Positions 35,334 through 47,870 are shown, numbered from the stretch's first letter. The stretch: 64,000 nt of DNA from Cryptomeria japonica (GCF_030272615.1 NC_081415.1:630765240-630829239), one strand, 5' to 3'. The notes: a model not told the origin generated them from the sequence alone. Made by a program: numbers and translations.

Positions 35334-36100
35334 TGTAGCATCCTAAAATTGCACCCCTTGCAATTTCGACCGCATTTAGGGCCCCCACCTTAGTGTTTTC
35401 ATCTTCATGCTTGATCGAGACATATTTATGCCTCCCCCATGCAAGAAACATCATATTTTCACACTTTACCTTGCTAGGACCCCTTGTCCTTGCCCTAAAT
35501 TGGGGTAGGACTAGGGCATGGCACCCTGGTCCTCACCAGGACCATGGCACCACACCATGGTCCTCCTTAATTGGGCCCTAATTTGAACCCTTGGCCCTAT
35601 CTCAAATTTGAGCGGAAAACTTTTCCCCATGTTGGCCTATGTCGGAAAATTAATATGTTTGATGACAGGCAAGTATATAAGAAGGTATTCCCCTTTCATT
35701 TGGGCAGAAGGCAATAAGGTGGAGATGACCATAAGGTGAGGAGACTACATTCAAGCATTCAAGTATTCATCATCAAATATTCTTCAAGGATGCATATTCT
35801 TCATCTATCCATTGGAGCAACATTACATCATTCATTTGCAAGCATGTTTGTGTGATTAGGGTTTTGTCATATTCATGCCATTTCATACACCATATGTGAT
35901 TACATTGAAGAAGCAAAGCATCATTATCAGTAATTGCAGATCTAAGGTATACCTTTTCATTATTTACTTCAGTATTTGCAATATTTCATTCAAGGTTGAT
36001 TCTAAACTGGGGTTTGACCAAAGGCAAGCCCCTATTCCCAACATATTTCCCTTTCTTTCTATGTGCAGGAAATAGGTCTACAACTGTACTCTTGGAAATA
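35334..36100 (+). mobile_element. LTR of G3 (right end approximate)
   Basis: It starts TGTAGCATCCTAAAATTG after the PPT and contains a TATA box TATATAAG at 35674-35681. A second copy to fix its end is not in the window, so 36100 is only an estimate. It has a PPT on the left and a gag gene to the right. It therefore either joins two G3 elements in tandem or is a 3' LTR next to an unrelated insertion. Confidence 0.55.
35674..35681 (+). promoter_or_regulatory. TATA box of the G3 LTR
   Basis: TATATAAGAAGG lies about 340 bp into the LTR. Confidence 0.5.
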
Positions 36101-36539
36101 AGCTTCCTAATAGTTCAAATACAGAGACGAAAAAACCCTTTTCAGCGATCGAAAATTTCAGAGGAACAAGAGGGGGTGTCTTGGTCCCTGCACACGCTCC
36201 TGACTATTTATGGTAGTTTTCGCAAGGAAACTCTGAATCAGCTCATATTACTCATATCTAGGTGTACGATGAAATCTCGAACTTATAGCTCACCGTTTTT
36301 GCATATTTTGTCTCCAATTCTAACATTCTACTTATTTTAACAATTCAACTTACAGAAGAGGAAAACCTAAATCAATCCAATCCACTCAGTATTCAGTCCT
36401 TGTCTCGTTTAGGATTGGATCTAGGGGATTCATCTCCTCTTTTGAATGCAAAGTACTCCAAGTGAAAATTGCCTTAGTAATTCCTCCCTTCCATGTGGTG
36501 AATTTGCTAAGCTTAAATTTTCCACTTTACACTAACATT

Positions 36540-38217
36540 ATGGAGAAAAATTCCCCTCACAACTTTTCATGATGAGGATGAATCATTAACGAGAGTTACT
36601 ATTGACTAATTGGGGAAGCTTAGCCATGAGTTGGATAGACTTCAACAATGGATGGGTCAAGAAGAATCAAATAGTGAGGCAATCCCCTTAATTCAAGGCA
36701 AGTGAGAAGAATGGTTCAAAGTGATGAAATTGGTGTGGAACTGTTGCGTGGCATTGCTCATATTGTTGATACCAATATAATGCTAATAAAAAGTTGTGTT
36801 GAAGCTCTTGGTTACCCTAACCATACATATCAAATTGAGCATTCCATTCCTATGGCTGCAACCTTTCCTAATGTGTCCACACACATCTTCTATCATGACT
36901 AAATCTACACAAAATGATAATCTTACACATGTTAGTCATGGGGGCAATCCTATTAATGAATACTTCTACATGCCTCCTTTAGTTAGCCTTCCATTTGTTT
37001 CTCAACCATCTCCTTTACCAACATACCAAAATGTTCCACCTCTTTATTCTCAACCTCCACCTATATATCACAATATTACACCTCCATCTCAATCCAACAT
37101 GTCAAACTCCAACTCTTCCATTGAAGTCACTATTAATAACCTAGCTCAAAGTTTGTCATCCTTACAACAACAATTAGCTTTTTAAACCCAATCTAAGTTA
37201 AATTTATGTCCCCACATATGATGTAGCTATCACACTATCTGATGATGTGGTTCATGTTGTTGCTCCTAAGAATGTGGAAATTCCTCATTTGGAGTATATA
37301 ATGGAAAAGGTGACCCCTTGACTTGTGAAAATATTTCATACCTTGTGGAATGATTTATCTCATGATCATAGACTCATGGAAAAAATATTTGCTCGCACTT
37401 TTAGAGATATATAAAGCTTTGTAATGGTATTTCTTTTTGCCTCCTAATTCTATCACTTCTTTTCAACAATTGGCTAATGCATTCATTCAAAAAATTTAGA
37501 ATAAGATTGGTCCAAAAAAATTACTTTGCTGATTTGATTCATTTTAAGAAAGGAGTTAAAGAAAAAGTGACTAATTTCATTGGTAGATATAAACATTTTA
37601 ATTCACAAATTGCTTATCTAGTGCCTAATGGTGATGTTCAAAGAATTTTCATTACTAATTTGCAAAATGATATTAGAGATAAACTTCTATTTTCTGAATT
37701 TTCATTTTTCGCACAATTGTGTGCAGTGCTTGATAACTATTAGCTTCATGTGAACTAGTTTAAATCCTCTTCTTCAATGGCTTTGGTTAATAAGGATAGG
37801 AGCACTCAACAATCATTCCAAATGTTCCAAAATAAAAATAAAGGCTTCATCAAGATCAATGACAACTCTTCCAATCATATTAATACGTAAGTGGTGGCCA
37901 CAATACCAGGTGTAGCCCCTTTATCATCAATCTTTAGAAGAGAATTAACTCCACTTTCTGAATATTTACATAGTATAATGCTTATATTGATGAATGTTAA
38001 TGCATTTCAGCTTCCTCCCATTAAACCTATAGATACCTCCAAGCCTTTACTAGCTTCTTTTGATCATAAATCCTTATGCCAATGCCATCATCAATCTGGC
38101 CATGAGACTAAAAAGTGTTACACATTGAGGCATAAGATCCAAGACCTTATTGATTCCAACACCATATTTGTGGAGGGTGTGAATGATAAAGGAAACAAAT
38201 TCATAAATTTTTATTAA
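36540..38217 (+). pseudogene. G3 gag
   Basis: Broken frames give SHELDRLQQWMG, then a P/Q/Y-rich linker (36900-37100) and IEVTINNLAQSLSSLQQQ. A capsid region follows with FHTLWNDLSHDHRLMEKIFARTF and VTNFIGRYKHFNSQI (37560-37620). The finger is CQCHHQSGHETKKC (about 38078-38120, C-X2-H-X4-H-X4-C) with LRHKIQDLIDSN after it. These are Ty3/gypsy gag hallmarks. Stops and frameshifts are frequent. It follows the LTR at 35334 at a distance compatible with a leader. Confidence 0.75.
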
Positions 38218-38790
38218 TCCTTTTCCTCCTCATTCTACTAATGTAATTCAATCTAAGCCACTCACAATTACTCCTAATGATGCAGGCATAACATCTAACA
38301 ATGTTGAAAACCTTATTGAACAACCCAAACCTAAACTTGAACCATGCATTACCTTTGATTCTAGGGAGACTATTGAAGTACCTGATGGGCCATTGTACAT
38401 TATTGCAAAGATTAAAGGAATGCTCTCACGAGGAATGCTCATTTATCTAACATGTATGGTGAAAGTTATTACTAAAGAAGATCTCTTTACACAACAATTT
38501 CATCAAAAAATATATGACAAATCTAATGTTATGATTAAGGTGCATGATGGTTTCATTTGTGCTACTATAAGATCTACGACTCTTCTAGTTGAGGATGGCA
38601 CTAAGTGCTTAGATGTTACCTTCTCTATTATCCTCACTTCTGATCAATTTCATGTGAAGTTGGGACATCCTTGACTCTCTTTAATGAAATCCATCCCTTC
38701 TACCATTCATAAGTGTGTGAAGTTCCCTCAACAAGACATAGAAATTTCACCCTTCATTACTTTTGGCCTCAGCAACCTGAACCTTTGAAA
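38218..38790 (+). pseudogene. G3 protease remnant
   Basis: GPLYIIAKIKGM, VMIKVHDGF, CLDVTFSIILTSDQFHVKLGHP and IPSTIHKCVKFPQQ follow the pattern of the G1/G2 protease C-terminal half, where the equivalent is YNLLLGRPWIHA..VPSTYHQCIKFP. The active-site D-S/T-G segment is not intact. The proline-rich text to about 39120 may be the start of the pro-RT linker. No RT follows. Confidence 0.55.
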
Positions 38791-40355
38791 CCTCAAAATG
38801 ATGCTCTTTTCCTATCTTATAAAAAATAAAAAAAGAGATGATATTGGCCTTGAGTAATCCTGAAGATCATTCACCCATGGATATTCCTCCTCGTCATCTT
38901 AGACCTAAACTTCTTCCTACTCCAATTCCTTTTATATATGTTGTGGTCCCACCCCCTACATCGTATAAAGGAAAGCACCCAACATCCTGTATCTCTCAGC
39001 CTAGAGGGGTTTCTTCCATTCCTCCTTTCACAAGAGAAAAAAATAATCGTATGTTGATTGATGTTCAACCTTCACAAGTTTTGAGTCGAACTAAGAGAAA
39101 TCATAGTGCAAGAGAATGTTGACAAAGACATCATGCCAAGGCTCGTGAAATTGCTTACCAAACCAATTCCTCCCCAAAGACATCAAATTTTGACTTGGTC
39201 CCATTTGTCCAACCTTCGCCCAACCCTAGGGAAGAAGTTCAACATAATCCACCATGTCAAAAGTTTAAAATGCCTATGCAAAATGATGGTTCATTTCCTA
39301 GTCTTTTGAAAGGTTATTTCACTATTATGATCTTTTGTCCATGATGTAACATAAATTATACTATTTCAAATTTTAGTTATCAGCCTAGAATACTTCATAG
39401 AATGCAAAATCTATACGATTCTATGAATTCTAAAAAAATCATCTTGTCCAATAACGTATGCCTTTAACACAAGTTGGACTCTCGAAACGAGCATCTTGTT
39501 GTGAATTCCATTGATCTTGACAATAAAATCTTTGCGAGTAGTAAAGTGGTGCAATATATTAATCAAATGAACATATCAATGCACACTTGGATTCAATTAG
39601 TTATTTTTTTAATCCTCTTAGCTACTCTGAAATGGGCAACAACATTATAAGTTGGAACAATATATGCATAAATTTTAATTTCCTATTTAGATTAATATTT
39701 AGTTTGTTAGGTTATATATTTTTATAAAATACTTATGTACTTTGTATGCTCTCTAGTAGATCTACAAACAAATTAAGAATATTTTGGATAAAAGTAGTTC
39801 CAAATTCCAACTTTCTTACAATATTTTTGAAGAAAAATTATAAAGTGCATGTAGCTATAATTTGGAATTGAAATACTAAATAATATCTTAAAGAGAGAGA
39901 AGGATTTACTATCTCGTGTTTCCCCTATACAGAATGGTAGAGGTTTACATTAACCAAGGGTATTTAGTGGGTGCAAATAAAATGCGCTAGATGGTTTTAT
40001 GAGACCACTCTAGCTTCGTCCATAGAATCTATCCAAGCTTAAGTTGACATTTTTTTAATATCTATCTCTACATCAGTTATCAAATTGTATATCAAAAACT
40101 GTCAAATGCCTTCATTGTTGGTTTGACTTTGGTATTGTTAATGGTATATTTATTTGCAGTTGCAACATTGATTGGATTTTATAAATTTATTTTATTGCTT
40201 CTTGACTAATTTAATTAGAAGAGGGGTAACAATTTATTCACAAGAGAAGTACACAGTAGGAAGGGCCAGCCCAACAGATGAAAGGCCACTATACAATCTT
40301 ATTAGTATCCATTAACTAATCCAACATGAGAGACAATTCTAAAGATAATTGCCCC
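38791..40355. other. end of G3 and unannotated AT-rich sequence
   Basis: 38791-39330 still has weak polyprotein-like text (PPPTSYKGKHPTSC, EEVQHNPPCQKF in different frames). From 39330 to 40355 I see only AT-rich sequence without motifs. Confidence 0.4.
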
Positions 40356-40470
40356 TTATCCACAATAGTCCAACCCCTGCATTCGATCAGAAGTCCATTT
40401 GGCCAAACAATCTGCTACTCCATTCCACTCCCCAGGAATGTGAATAAAAGTAACATATTGCAAAGATCTA
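40356..40470 (-). pseudogene. RNase H C-terminal scrap of LINE type
   Basis: The minus strand reads QYVTFIHIPGEWNGVADCLA, then KWTSDRMQGLDYCG and TAA at 40358. The HIPxEWNxxAD phrase is the end of the RNase H domain carried by plant non-LTR retrotransposons and by stand-alone RNase H proteins. Upstream sequence to about 40690 may belong to the same fragment but lacks clear motifs. Confidence 0.5.
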
Positions 40471-41245
40471 CACAACCTAAAAATATACAAGATTTTATTA
40501 ATTTCTCTATTTGTACAGGAGTATTATCATTGTGTAAAATCAAGGTATACAACTTTATTGTTCTTTCCATCTCAATAGCAAAGGTGCATCTATGAAGGAC
40601 TTCATATATGCATTTTGCTCTCTTAAGATTTCTTCATTTATTCTTTCATTTTTGTGGACAACTCTATTCTTTGATATTTGTAGACTTCAAAACGCAATTT
40701 TCCCACTAGCCTAATTGAATTAACAATATTAATTTTTCTTTTTCTTTTGTTTTGCTAAAACATTTCAATTTTTATAAACTTCTTCAAATATAAAATAGCA
40801 GCAATAATTCTTTTTAATTCTTTTTGTATGTGATAAAACTTAGTGTTGTTAAGAAATCAACTTATAATTAACAAAGAAAATTTAGTATTATATTTGGAAT
40901 TGAAATACTAAATGTTTGGTTATATGATGAGGTACTCTGTCTTTTTCTATTATTTTTATAATCTATTGTAATGGTTTCTTATTTTAAAGCTTAATCTAAT
41001 CATCACCACTGATTTGAGATAGGCAGAACACTTTTCATTGGATTCTTATTTAGTTTTGGAGTTGTTAAATGTAAAGTTGTTTGTTCAAAACAATTGAAAA
41101 ACCATGAATATTCTACATGTAGTAAGAAAATTTGTGTATTTCATGACATCTTAAATGAGACCAGTGTTTCTAAATCTTAAACATTAAAATATAATGTTTC
41201 TAAATTCAAAAAATCAAAATTACATGTCTACACAAACATTTTAAA
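40471..41245. other. unannotated AT-rich sequence
   Basis: I see no genes, repeats or recognisable motifs apart from general A/T richness. Confidence 0.4.
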
Positions 41246-41740
41246 AATAATATATAATTTTCAATTTTCAATTCATAAAGATCAAAAAGAATTTTTATGT
41301 TTCTAAATTTTAATTGTAAAAATGTAATATGTCTAAATTTAAAAAATCAAAGTTATGTACATACAAAATATTAAAAAAAACAATATAATTTATAATATAT
41401 AGAAAATATTTATTATTAAAAGTAATTTCTAATTTATCATATAGATGTGATTTTCCTATTTATATCTTATTTATCACTTAATTGAGTTACACAAATAATA
41501 TATAATTTTCAATTTTCAATTTAGAAAGAACAATTTTTGTTTTTTTAAGTTTCTAAATTTTAATCATAAAAATATAATGTTTATAAATGCAAAAAATCAA
41601 AGTTACATACATATACAAATATTCCAAATAACAATATAATGTTTAACATCATTTATTATTAAAATTAATTTCCAATTTATCATATAGATGTGATTTTTCT
41701 ATTTATATCTTATTTATCTCTTAGTTGAATTTGAATTCTT
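41246..41740 (+). repeat. direct tandem duplication of about 248 bp
   Basis: AATAATATATAATTTTCAAT starts copies at about 41246 and 41494. TTTATCATATAGATGTGATT also recurs at about the same distance. Copies have drifted by substitutions and small gaps. Confidence 0.8.
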
Positions 41741-41759
41741 TTATCATTTATTAATATTA

Positions 41760-42905
41760 ATTGAAACCTAATGATAACCTAATCTTACCATAATTGTAAC
41801 CTAATCTTACCATAGTTGAAACTCTATCATGACCTAACCCTAAACTTAACTATATCCCTAACATTAAGCCCTAACTACAACTTGAATTCTAATCGTAATG
41901 CAATTAAATCCTAACCCTAATTGAACTCAAACCTTAACCCTAACCATAATCAAACCCTAAACATAATCAAACCCTATTCTAACCCCTAATTAAAATTTAA
42001 TACTAACCCTATCTATAATTAAACCCTTAACATAATCAAACCCTAACCTTGACAATATCCCTAATTGAATCCTAATCATAACTGAATCTTACCATAATTG
42101 AAACCTAACCATAAGCCAACCCAAAACTTAACTATAACCCTACAATTAAGCCCTAACTACAACTTGAACCCTTACCCTAATGTAATTAAACATTAACCCT
42201 AACTATAATTAAACTGTTACCATAATTAAACCCTAATCATAATTGAACCCTAAATCTAATTAACTATAACCTTAACCCTTAACCCTAATCCCTCTAATTG
42301 AACTCCAACCCTAACCTAACCATAAACTTAACTCTAACCATACAATTGAACCCTACCTACAACATGAACCTTATTCTAACCCTAATTGAACCCTAAGCCT
42401 AATATGAATTCTAACCTTAATTGAACCTTACTCCTAATTGAATATAACCCAAACCCTAATCCTAATTTAAAATCAACCCTAATATAATTGAATCGTAACT
42501 CTAATTCTAACCCTAATTGAACTCTAATACTAAACCTAACTATAATTAAAACCTTACCATAATCAAACCTTAACCTTGACAATATCCTCAATCTATACTT
42601 AATTGAATCCCAATCTAGCCTTAATTAAACCCTAACAATTATCAAACCATAATTGTACCAAACTCTAATGATAATCAAACCATAATCCTAACCCTAACCC
42701 AAACCCTAATCATAATCAAACCCTATTCTAACCATAATTAGAACCTAGAATTAAACCTTACCTCCAACTTGAACCCTAATCTAACCATAATTGAACCCTC
42801 TAATCTAACCCTACTTGAACCCTCAACACTAATTGTGCTTGAACCATAATGCTAATTAAACTATAAGATGAACCCTAATTCTAGCTATAATTTATCCCTA
42901 TCAGT
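41760..42905 (+). repeat. degenerate CCCTAA-rich array (interstitial telomere-like)
   Basis: Over about 1.1 kb, CCCTAA or one-step variants recur every 10-20 bases in one orientation, separated by ATAATTGAA/CATAATCAAA phrases (for example AACCCTAATTGAACCCTAA). The plant telomere unit on this strand is CCCTAAA. Perfect head-to-tail runs are absent. It is therefore either an eroded interstitial telomeric block or an unrelated AT-rich minisatellite that converged on the motif. Confidence 0.7.
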
Positions 42906-43254
42906 AAATTAAATAATTAAGGTTGAAATAGAGTTAGGATTAAAATATAATTATTAATACTATACTATTCTTTAATCTAAAATAATATCATTATCATAAT
43001 CTACATAGTTAATATGATTATAATATTATTAAACAAAAAATATAATGTACCTTAATATTATACTAATAATATAATATTGTTTTGATATTATATTTTAATA
43101 ATATTATAGATATTAAAAATAATTATAATATAACAATATTATTTTATATTAGTATAATTCTATTTAATAATAAAATAATATATAAATATATATTGATTTC
43201 TTTAATGTCTTCCATGTTGTGTCGCAACTACTACTAGCTTATATATATTTTAGT
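42906..43254. other. very AT-rich spacer
   Basis: Dominated by ATTATAATA words; no gene visible. Confidence 0.5.
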
Positions 43255-43380
43255 TTATAATATATATAAAATATTTCTAGTGATATCCTTCTCGAGATAC
43301 TATTTTTACAAATTTTTCACCTAAACTCTAATAGATGCCTCGAGAAAGATATCTCTCTACATATATTATATATATTATAA
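43255..43380. repeat. 126-bp imperfect foldback (42-bp arms)
   Basis: The left arm 43255-43296 (TTATAATATATA ... CTTCTCGAG) is complementary to the right arm 43339-43380 (CTCGAGAAAGATATC ... ATATTATAA) with few mismatches. The arms flank a 42-nt loop. It resembles a small MITE or a miRNA-like hairpin; a TTATAA edge is present on both sides. Confidence 0.7.
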
Positions 43381-45275
43381 AATTAAATATATAAAAACTA
43401 GTTTCCATGTCATTTCCATATCTAATACTCACCATTCCATGTGATGAACACCATACCTAATGCTCGCCAATTAATATAAATACAAAATTTAACAGTTGCA
43501 CAAAGATTAGATGAGAATGGGAAAATGTAAAGGGATGCAATTTACTACTAATGGGTTTTTTATGTACACGGGTTGTTATACCCCTTATGCCACTGTAGAA
43601 CGCCCCTCGATGTCATGAGAATAGAAATGGGGAAGGCATGCAAGCAAGGAGGTTGAGGTATATGAGCATAGACACCATTTGAACCCAAAGTCTCCTTAGC
43701 TTAAAAAACATTAAATTTGTCTTCCTTTCTTTTTGTAAAAAGCACAAATATCGACAATTATATTGTTCTTTTCTCTCTCTTCTGAACCCCCAATCTTTTA
43801 AAGCTCATATTTTTCTCTCTTATGAAAAATTTCATTAGTGCAAATGCATTAATGAAATCTACCTGTCAAACCCCAACAAAAAATTAAAGTAGAAGTAATA
43901 CAAACAAGAGACGCAAAGCGTCATGTTCCTGCCGAGAGTTAGAAATGTGGATGGTAGAGGAGAATAGGAAATGTACGGGTGGTAGAGGGGAGTTAGAGAA
44001 GGTTAAAGTACATGCTAGGTATAATGGTAAAGAACAACAATGCCTTGATGGTTTTCCGAAAAGCAATGTAGAAGGAAGGGGTGTGCATAGTCATTGGCAT
44101 GTGCCAAATACTTGTCAATTCGTATGTTTCTACATATATTATAATTTGTAGTTGATCTTTTGATCTCGTCATTTGTTTGACAAATACACAATTTTTTACG
44201 TAAAGAATAAAAGGAATGTATACTTCTTTAAGAGTTTTGTACTTTGTAATTGGTCAAAGAAAATAGTGAAACTAAGAGCAACAAAAAACAAGGACCAATA
44301 ATCTTACCTTCTACAAGGTTGTCCAACAATGTTTTACCCATTCTCTATATATAATGAATAAAACTATTATTATTTTTGACTTTTATTCGACTCGATGTTG
44401 ACACAAAGAAATGTTATTTATTCATTTTTGTCTTAATGCATTCAAATCCTAAACTATAGACAAAAGAAAAAAAAGTGTTTTTTTTAATCTTATTTCGACA
44501 ATGTGAGAATTTCTTATTACCTTTCAAGGAGAACTTTAAGAAGCATTAGAATTAGTATGTTTACTTAAAGATGATAAACATAAGTTTACCGATATATAGG
44601 GTGAAAAGTCCATATCTTGCATCGGTTGCCTAAGATATTCCTTGAGTAATTTAGAATTGGTAGTTTAAAATGAAGCTGTAATAAGTTTCTTGGAATGTGT
44701 GATAGAAGTGGCAACAAAAATGTTGGCAATGTCTTCTATTCACTTCCACGTTTAAGCCGAGATGGTGAAAAATGGTATGCATAAAATGAGCTAGTACACT
44801 TGCCAATGCAAGTTGCGAGCAACGGGTATGAAAAATCAAGTCTATTCTCATTATGATTACTAGGATGAATGCAGTGCATTCAAATAGACTGCCAAGTATG
44901 TATGATTGATATATTTTTTTTCACAAAGTAGTTTCCATTTACTCTGTTAAAGAAATGGAGAAGATGTTTTGTGTGGGTTAGTTTTTTATGAATAATGGTT
45001 ATGGCAGGGAGTCCTATGAATAATTGTATGACCGGCCTTGGGAGGAAGTGCTGAAGTTTTTACTCTTATTTGACTGCTGGGCGTTTAACTCTATCCAGTC
45101 CAGTCCTCAATGATGACAAAAAGGTAAGATTTGTTACTGCTATATATACACTTCGTTTGTGAGTTTCAAAAATGATGAATGGACAAAAACTTGGGTACAC
45201 AATTTCGAAAGGAACTCGTGGGCATGTAGTATTAAACAAATGCTTTTTCTAGGGGTTTAAACCACATATTCATTA
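43381..45275. other. unannotated sequence
   Basis: No coding motif, RNA gene or repeat recognised. The frames of 60-68 codons near 43884-44151 and 44651-44851 have no family signature. Confidence 0.4.
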
Positions 45276-45546
45276 ATTAAATGAAATGAGCTCAAGTGGT
45301 AAAAACTATAGGGCTTCCAAAACAGAGATTTAGGTTAAAAACTCAAACAGATATTGTACGAATGTATGAAAAGATGCAATGGAAAATAGCAAAAGTAAAT
45401 AGAGCCCTGTAATTAATGAAATGAGCTCAAGTGGTAAAAACTATAGGGCTTCCAAAATAGAGATTTAGGTTAAAACCTCAGCAGATATTGTACGAATGTA
45501 CGAAAAGATGCAATGGAAAATAGCAAAAGCAAATAGAGCCCTGTTT
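45276..45546 (+). repeat. tandem duplication of about 136 bp, with a third displaced copy
   Basis: AATGAAATGAGCTCAAGTGG begins units near 45279 and 45415. The downstream part (AAAAGATGCAATGGAAAA to GAACTCTTGCTTG, 45503-45633) is repeated again at 45863-45992. Confidence 0.85.
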
Positions 45547-45859
45547 GAAGGTGTTTCATCATATACAGAAAAGCAAACAATGTGACACAAGTTTACACGC
45601 ACAGGGAGTAAGCAAGGAACTCTTGCTTGAGTTTTTAGGTCAAAACCCAATGATTTGAGAAATTGAGAAAACTTATAACTTCTATTTTTGAAAAATCTTT
45701 GACTATGTAGCTTCTCCCCAATGCTTATACTTCCATTGCACAAAATGTAACAAAAATAGTGAATATTCTAATTTTTTAAACCATTGCTTAAAAATTATAT
45801 TTTCTTGGAGAATCAGAAAAATGTATGGAATAATTGAAAGTGAAGGGTTAGGGAATCAC

Positions 45860-45995
45860 AAAAAGATGCAATGGAAAACAACAAAAGCAAATAGAGCTCT
45901 GTTTGAAGGTGCCTCATCATATATAGAAAAGAAAACAATATGACACAGGTTAGCAGCACAGAGTGTATGCAAGGAACTCTTGCTTGTGTTTTAGC
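45860..45995 (+). repeat. third copy of the 45.5-kb repeat
   Basis: AAAAGATGCAATGGAAAACA ... AAGGAACTCTTGCTTG matches 45503-45633 with several substitutions and small indels, displaced by about 360 bp. Confidence 0.8.
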
Positions 45996-46349
45996 AAATG
46001 GAGATCAATATCATAAAGAAAAACAAAGGCAACTTCACCTCCACTCACAAACCCAGGCCCCTGTCTACATCCTCTCAATTAAAATGAGATTTGATGCTCA
46101 CTGAAAAAATATACTTTAGGAATTCATATGTATTCTCTAATTTTTTTTTTTGTTCCTTTATGGTTCCATTTTTACTTATATTGCTGAAATAAGCCTGTGG
46201 AGAATTTTTTATTTGAAGTGGTGTTTATTTTGAACATTCATGTTCTTATCCATTTTCTAGAATCTCATCTTATATTGATATTCTTCCCATTATTCTCTAC
46301 CTCTTTTTGCTACAATGCTATTGATTTATTGTGATATCTAAAAGTGCAG

Positions 46350-46665
46350 GGTTGAGAAAGTTCCCATGCTCCACCCTACAAGACACGCCTAGACGTAACG
46401 ATCACTGGTTTACAAAAATTGACACAGCATTAACACAACTCATTCCCAAAGAATACTACTACAAAAAGAGGGAGAGTTATACACTTGAGCAGTTTGAGGC
46501 CAAGGCACGACTTTTCACCGATCGCAGCTTGGTATAGGGAAGGAAACTTCTCCACTGGCAATTCAGACAATGTTTTCGAAGGCAGCTTCGGACAGACCCA
46601 TTTCAGTTGAGTATGGTAATGACATACCTGGTACAGCTTTCGGAGAACCCAATGATATCAACTGA
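46350..46665 (+). pseudogene. exon fragment of a JmjC (REF6/ELF6-type) histone demethylase-like gene
   Basis: After an acceptor-like GTGCAG at 46344-46349, the frame gives HWFTKIDTALTQLIPKEYYY and YTLEQFEAKARLFTDRSL. A one-base deletion near 46532 shifts the frame. The next frame continues SPLAIQTMFSKAASDRP, then ISVEYGNDIPGTAFGEP, ending at TGA 46663. The text ISVEYGNDIPGTAF closely resembles the segment between JmjN and JmjC of plant KDM4-like demethylases (known members have VEYANDMPGSAF). No JmjC iron-binding residues follow and no neighbouring exon was found. It is a gene fragment, either a degraded copy or one captured by a transposon. Confidence 0.55.
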
Positions 46666-46859
46666 AATAGCTTCAGAAATCAGAGAAACTATTTATCATT
46701 GTCACCTGATAGTTATTTTGAAAGTTGGAATAGAGAGGAAATATTTTATTACTATTTTTGGAGTAATAGTGCATTTATGTTTGTCATATGGTTTTTTACA
46801 TTTTTCTGTTCATGTAATCCGGAACTAAGCAGATATTTTGTCAAACAGTTTGCAAGAAG

Positions 46860-47205
46860 CTAAAATTTGGGTGTATTTCAACAAGCAGGGCAATAAATGT
46901 TATTTTGTGTGAGTGCTTAAAAAGCTGCAAATTTTCCCATTCTTTTCTAGAAGATTGAAAATAAAACAATTCATAGATGTGCACTTTTCGAATCATTTTC
47001 AAATTCCATTGTGATACATGCAATAGCAAAAAACTAGACGTTGGGTGTATTTCAGCAAGTAGGGCAATAAATGTTATTTTGTGAGTGCTTAAAAGAAGCT
47101 GCAAATTTTCCTTTTCTTTTCTAGAAGATTGAAAATAAAAACAGTTCATAGATGCACTTTTCGAATCATTTTCAAATTCCATTGTGATATATCCAATACC
47201 AAAAA
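46860..47205 (+). repeat. tandem duplication of about 174 bp
   Basis: TTGGGTGTATTTCA at 46867 recurs at 47041, and the following text (GGGCAATAAATGTTATTTTG ... CAAATTCCATTGTGATA) is repeated with minor changes. A smaller 33-bp duplication (AGTTAATTCAATCTAGAAAC) follows at 47238-47303. Confidence 0.85.
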
Positions 47206-47699
47206 TACAATCCCTCTAGTATCTAGTCAAACACAAAAGTTAATTCAATCTAGAAACAAAAACTGAATAAAGTTAATTCAATCTAGAAACAAAAATTGAA
47301 TAACCCATGTTCAGAAACAACAATATCTGAACGACAATATCAATATCATGTGAACAAGAAATTCAAATCAAATATGAGTAAAATTTTTAGAACGGTTGAT
47401 ATCTATTAAATATCAAACATAAACATAAACAGATTTTTAAAAACCTGCAGAAACAGAGTATCTGAGGAGGGTAGTCGCTAGCAGTTATTTTGAACATGTA
47501 TTACCTGCAACTTGATAATTACAATAGTGGGATTTTTTTCATATTTTTCAGATGTTTTAAATCTACACCTGCCTTTTGTAGATTGTGTTTCAAAACTTCA
47601 CAGTACAATAAAGTTTGCTTGAGTATGCTTCATCTAAATTTGGTTGGCTCCCTCACCTTGCCATGAGTTCAATTCCGTGCTGGAAGGAATCCAGAGGAT

Positions 47700-47870
47700 G
47701 TCCTGACTATGGGTATTTTGATTTCCAGAAGGTTCCAAGTCCTTACGAATTTTCTACAGAAACAATCTTTTATAGATTGGGAATAGTGTCGACGACTATG
47801 GGTATTTTGATCTCCAAAGCTTCCAAGTTCTTATGAATTTTCTAGAGAATCAATTTTTTATAGATTGGAA
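47700..47870 (+). repeat. imperfect tandem duplication of about 92 bp
   Basis: GACTATGGGTATTTTGAT begins units near 47705 and 47797; both continue into TTCCAAGT..TTA.GAATTTTCTA and TTTTATAGATTGG. Confidence 0.8.

Noticed and set aside
41760-42905. A true chromosome end
   Set aside because: Units are interrupted and degenerate, and unique sequence with genes and transposons continues on both sides.
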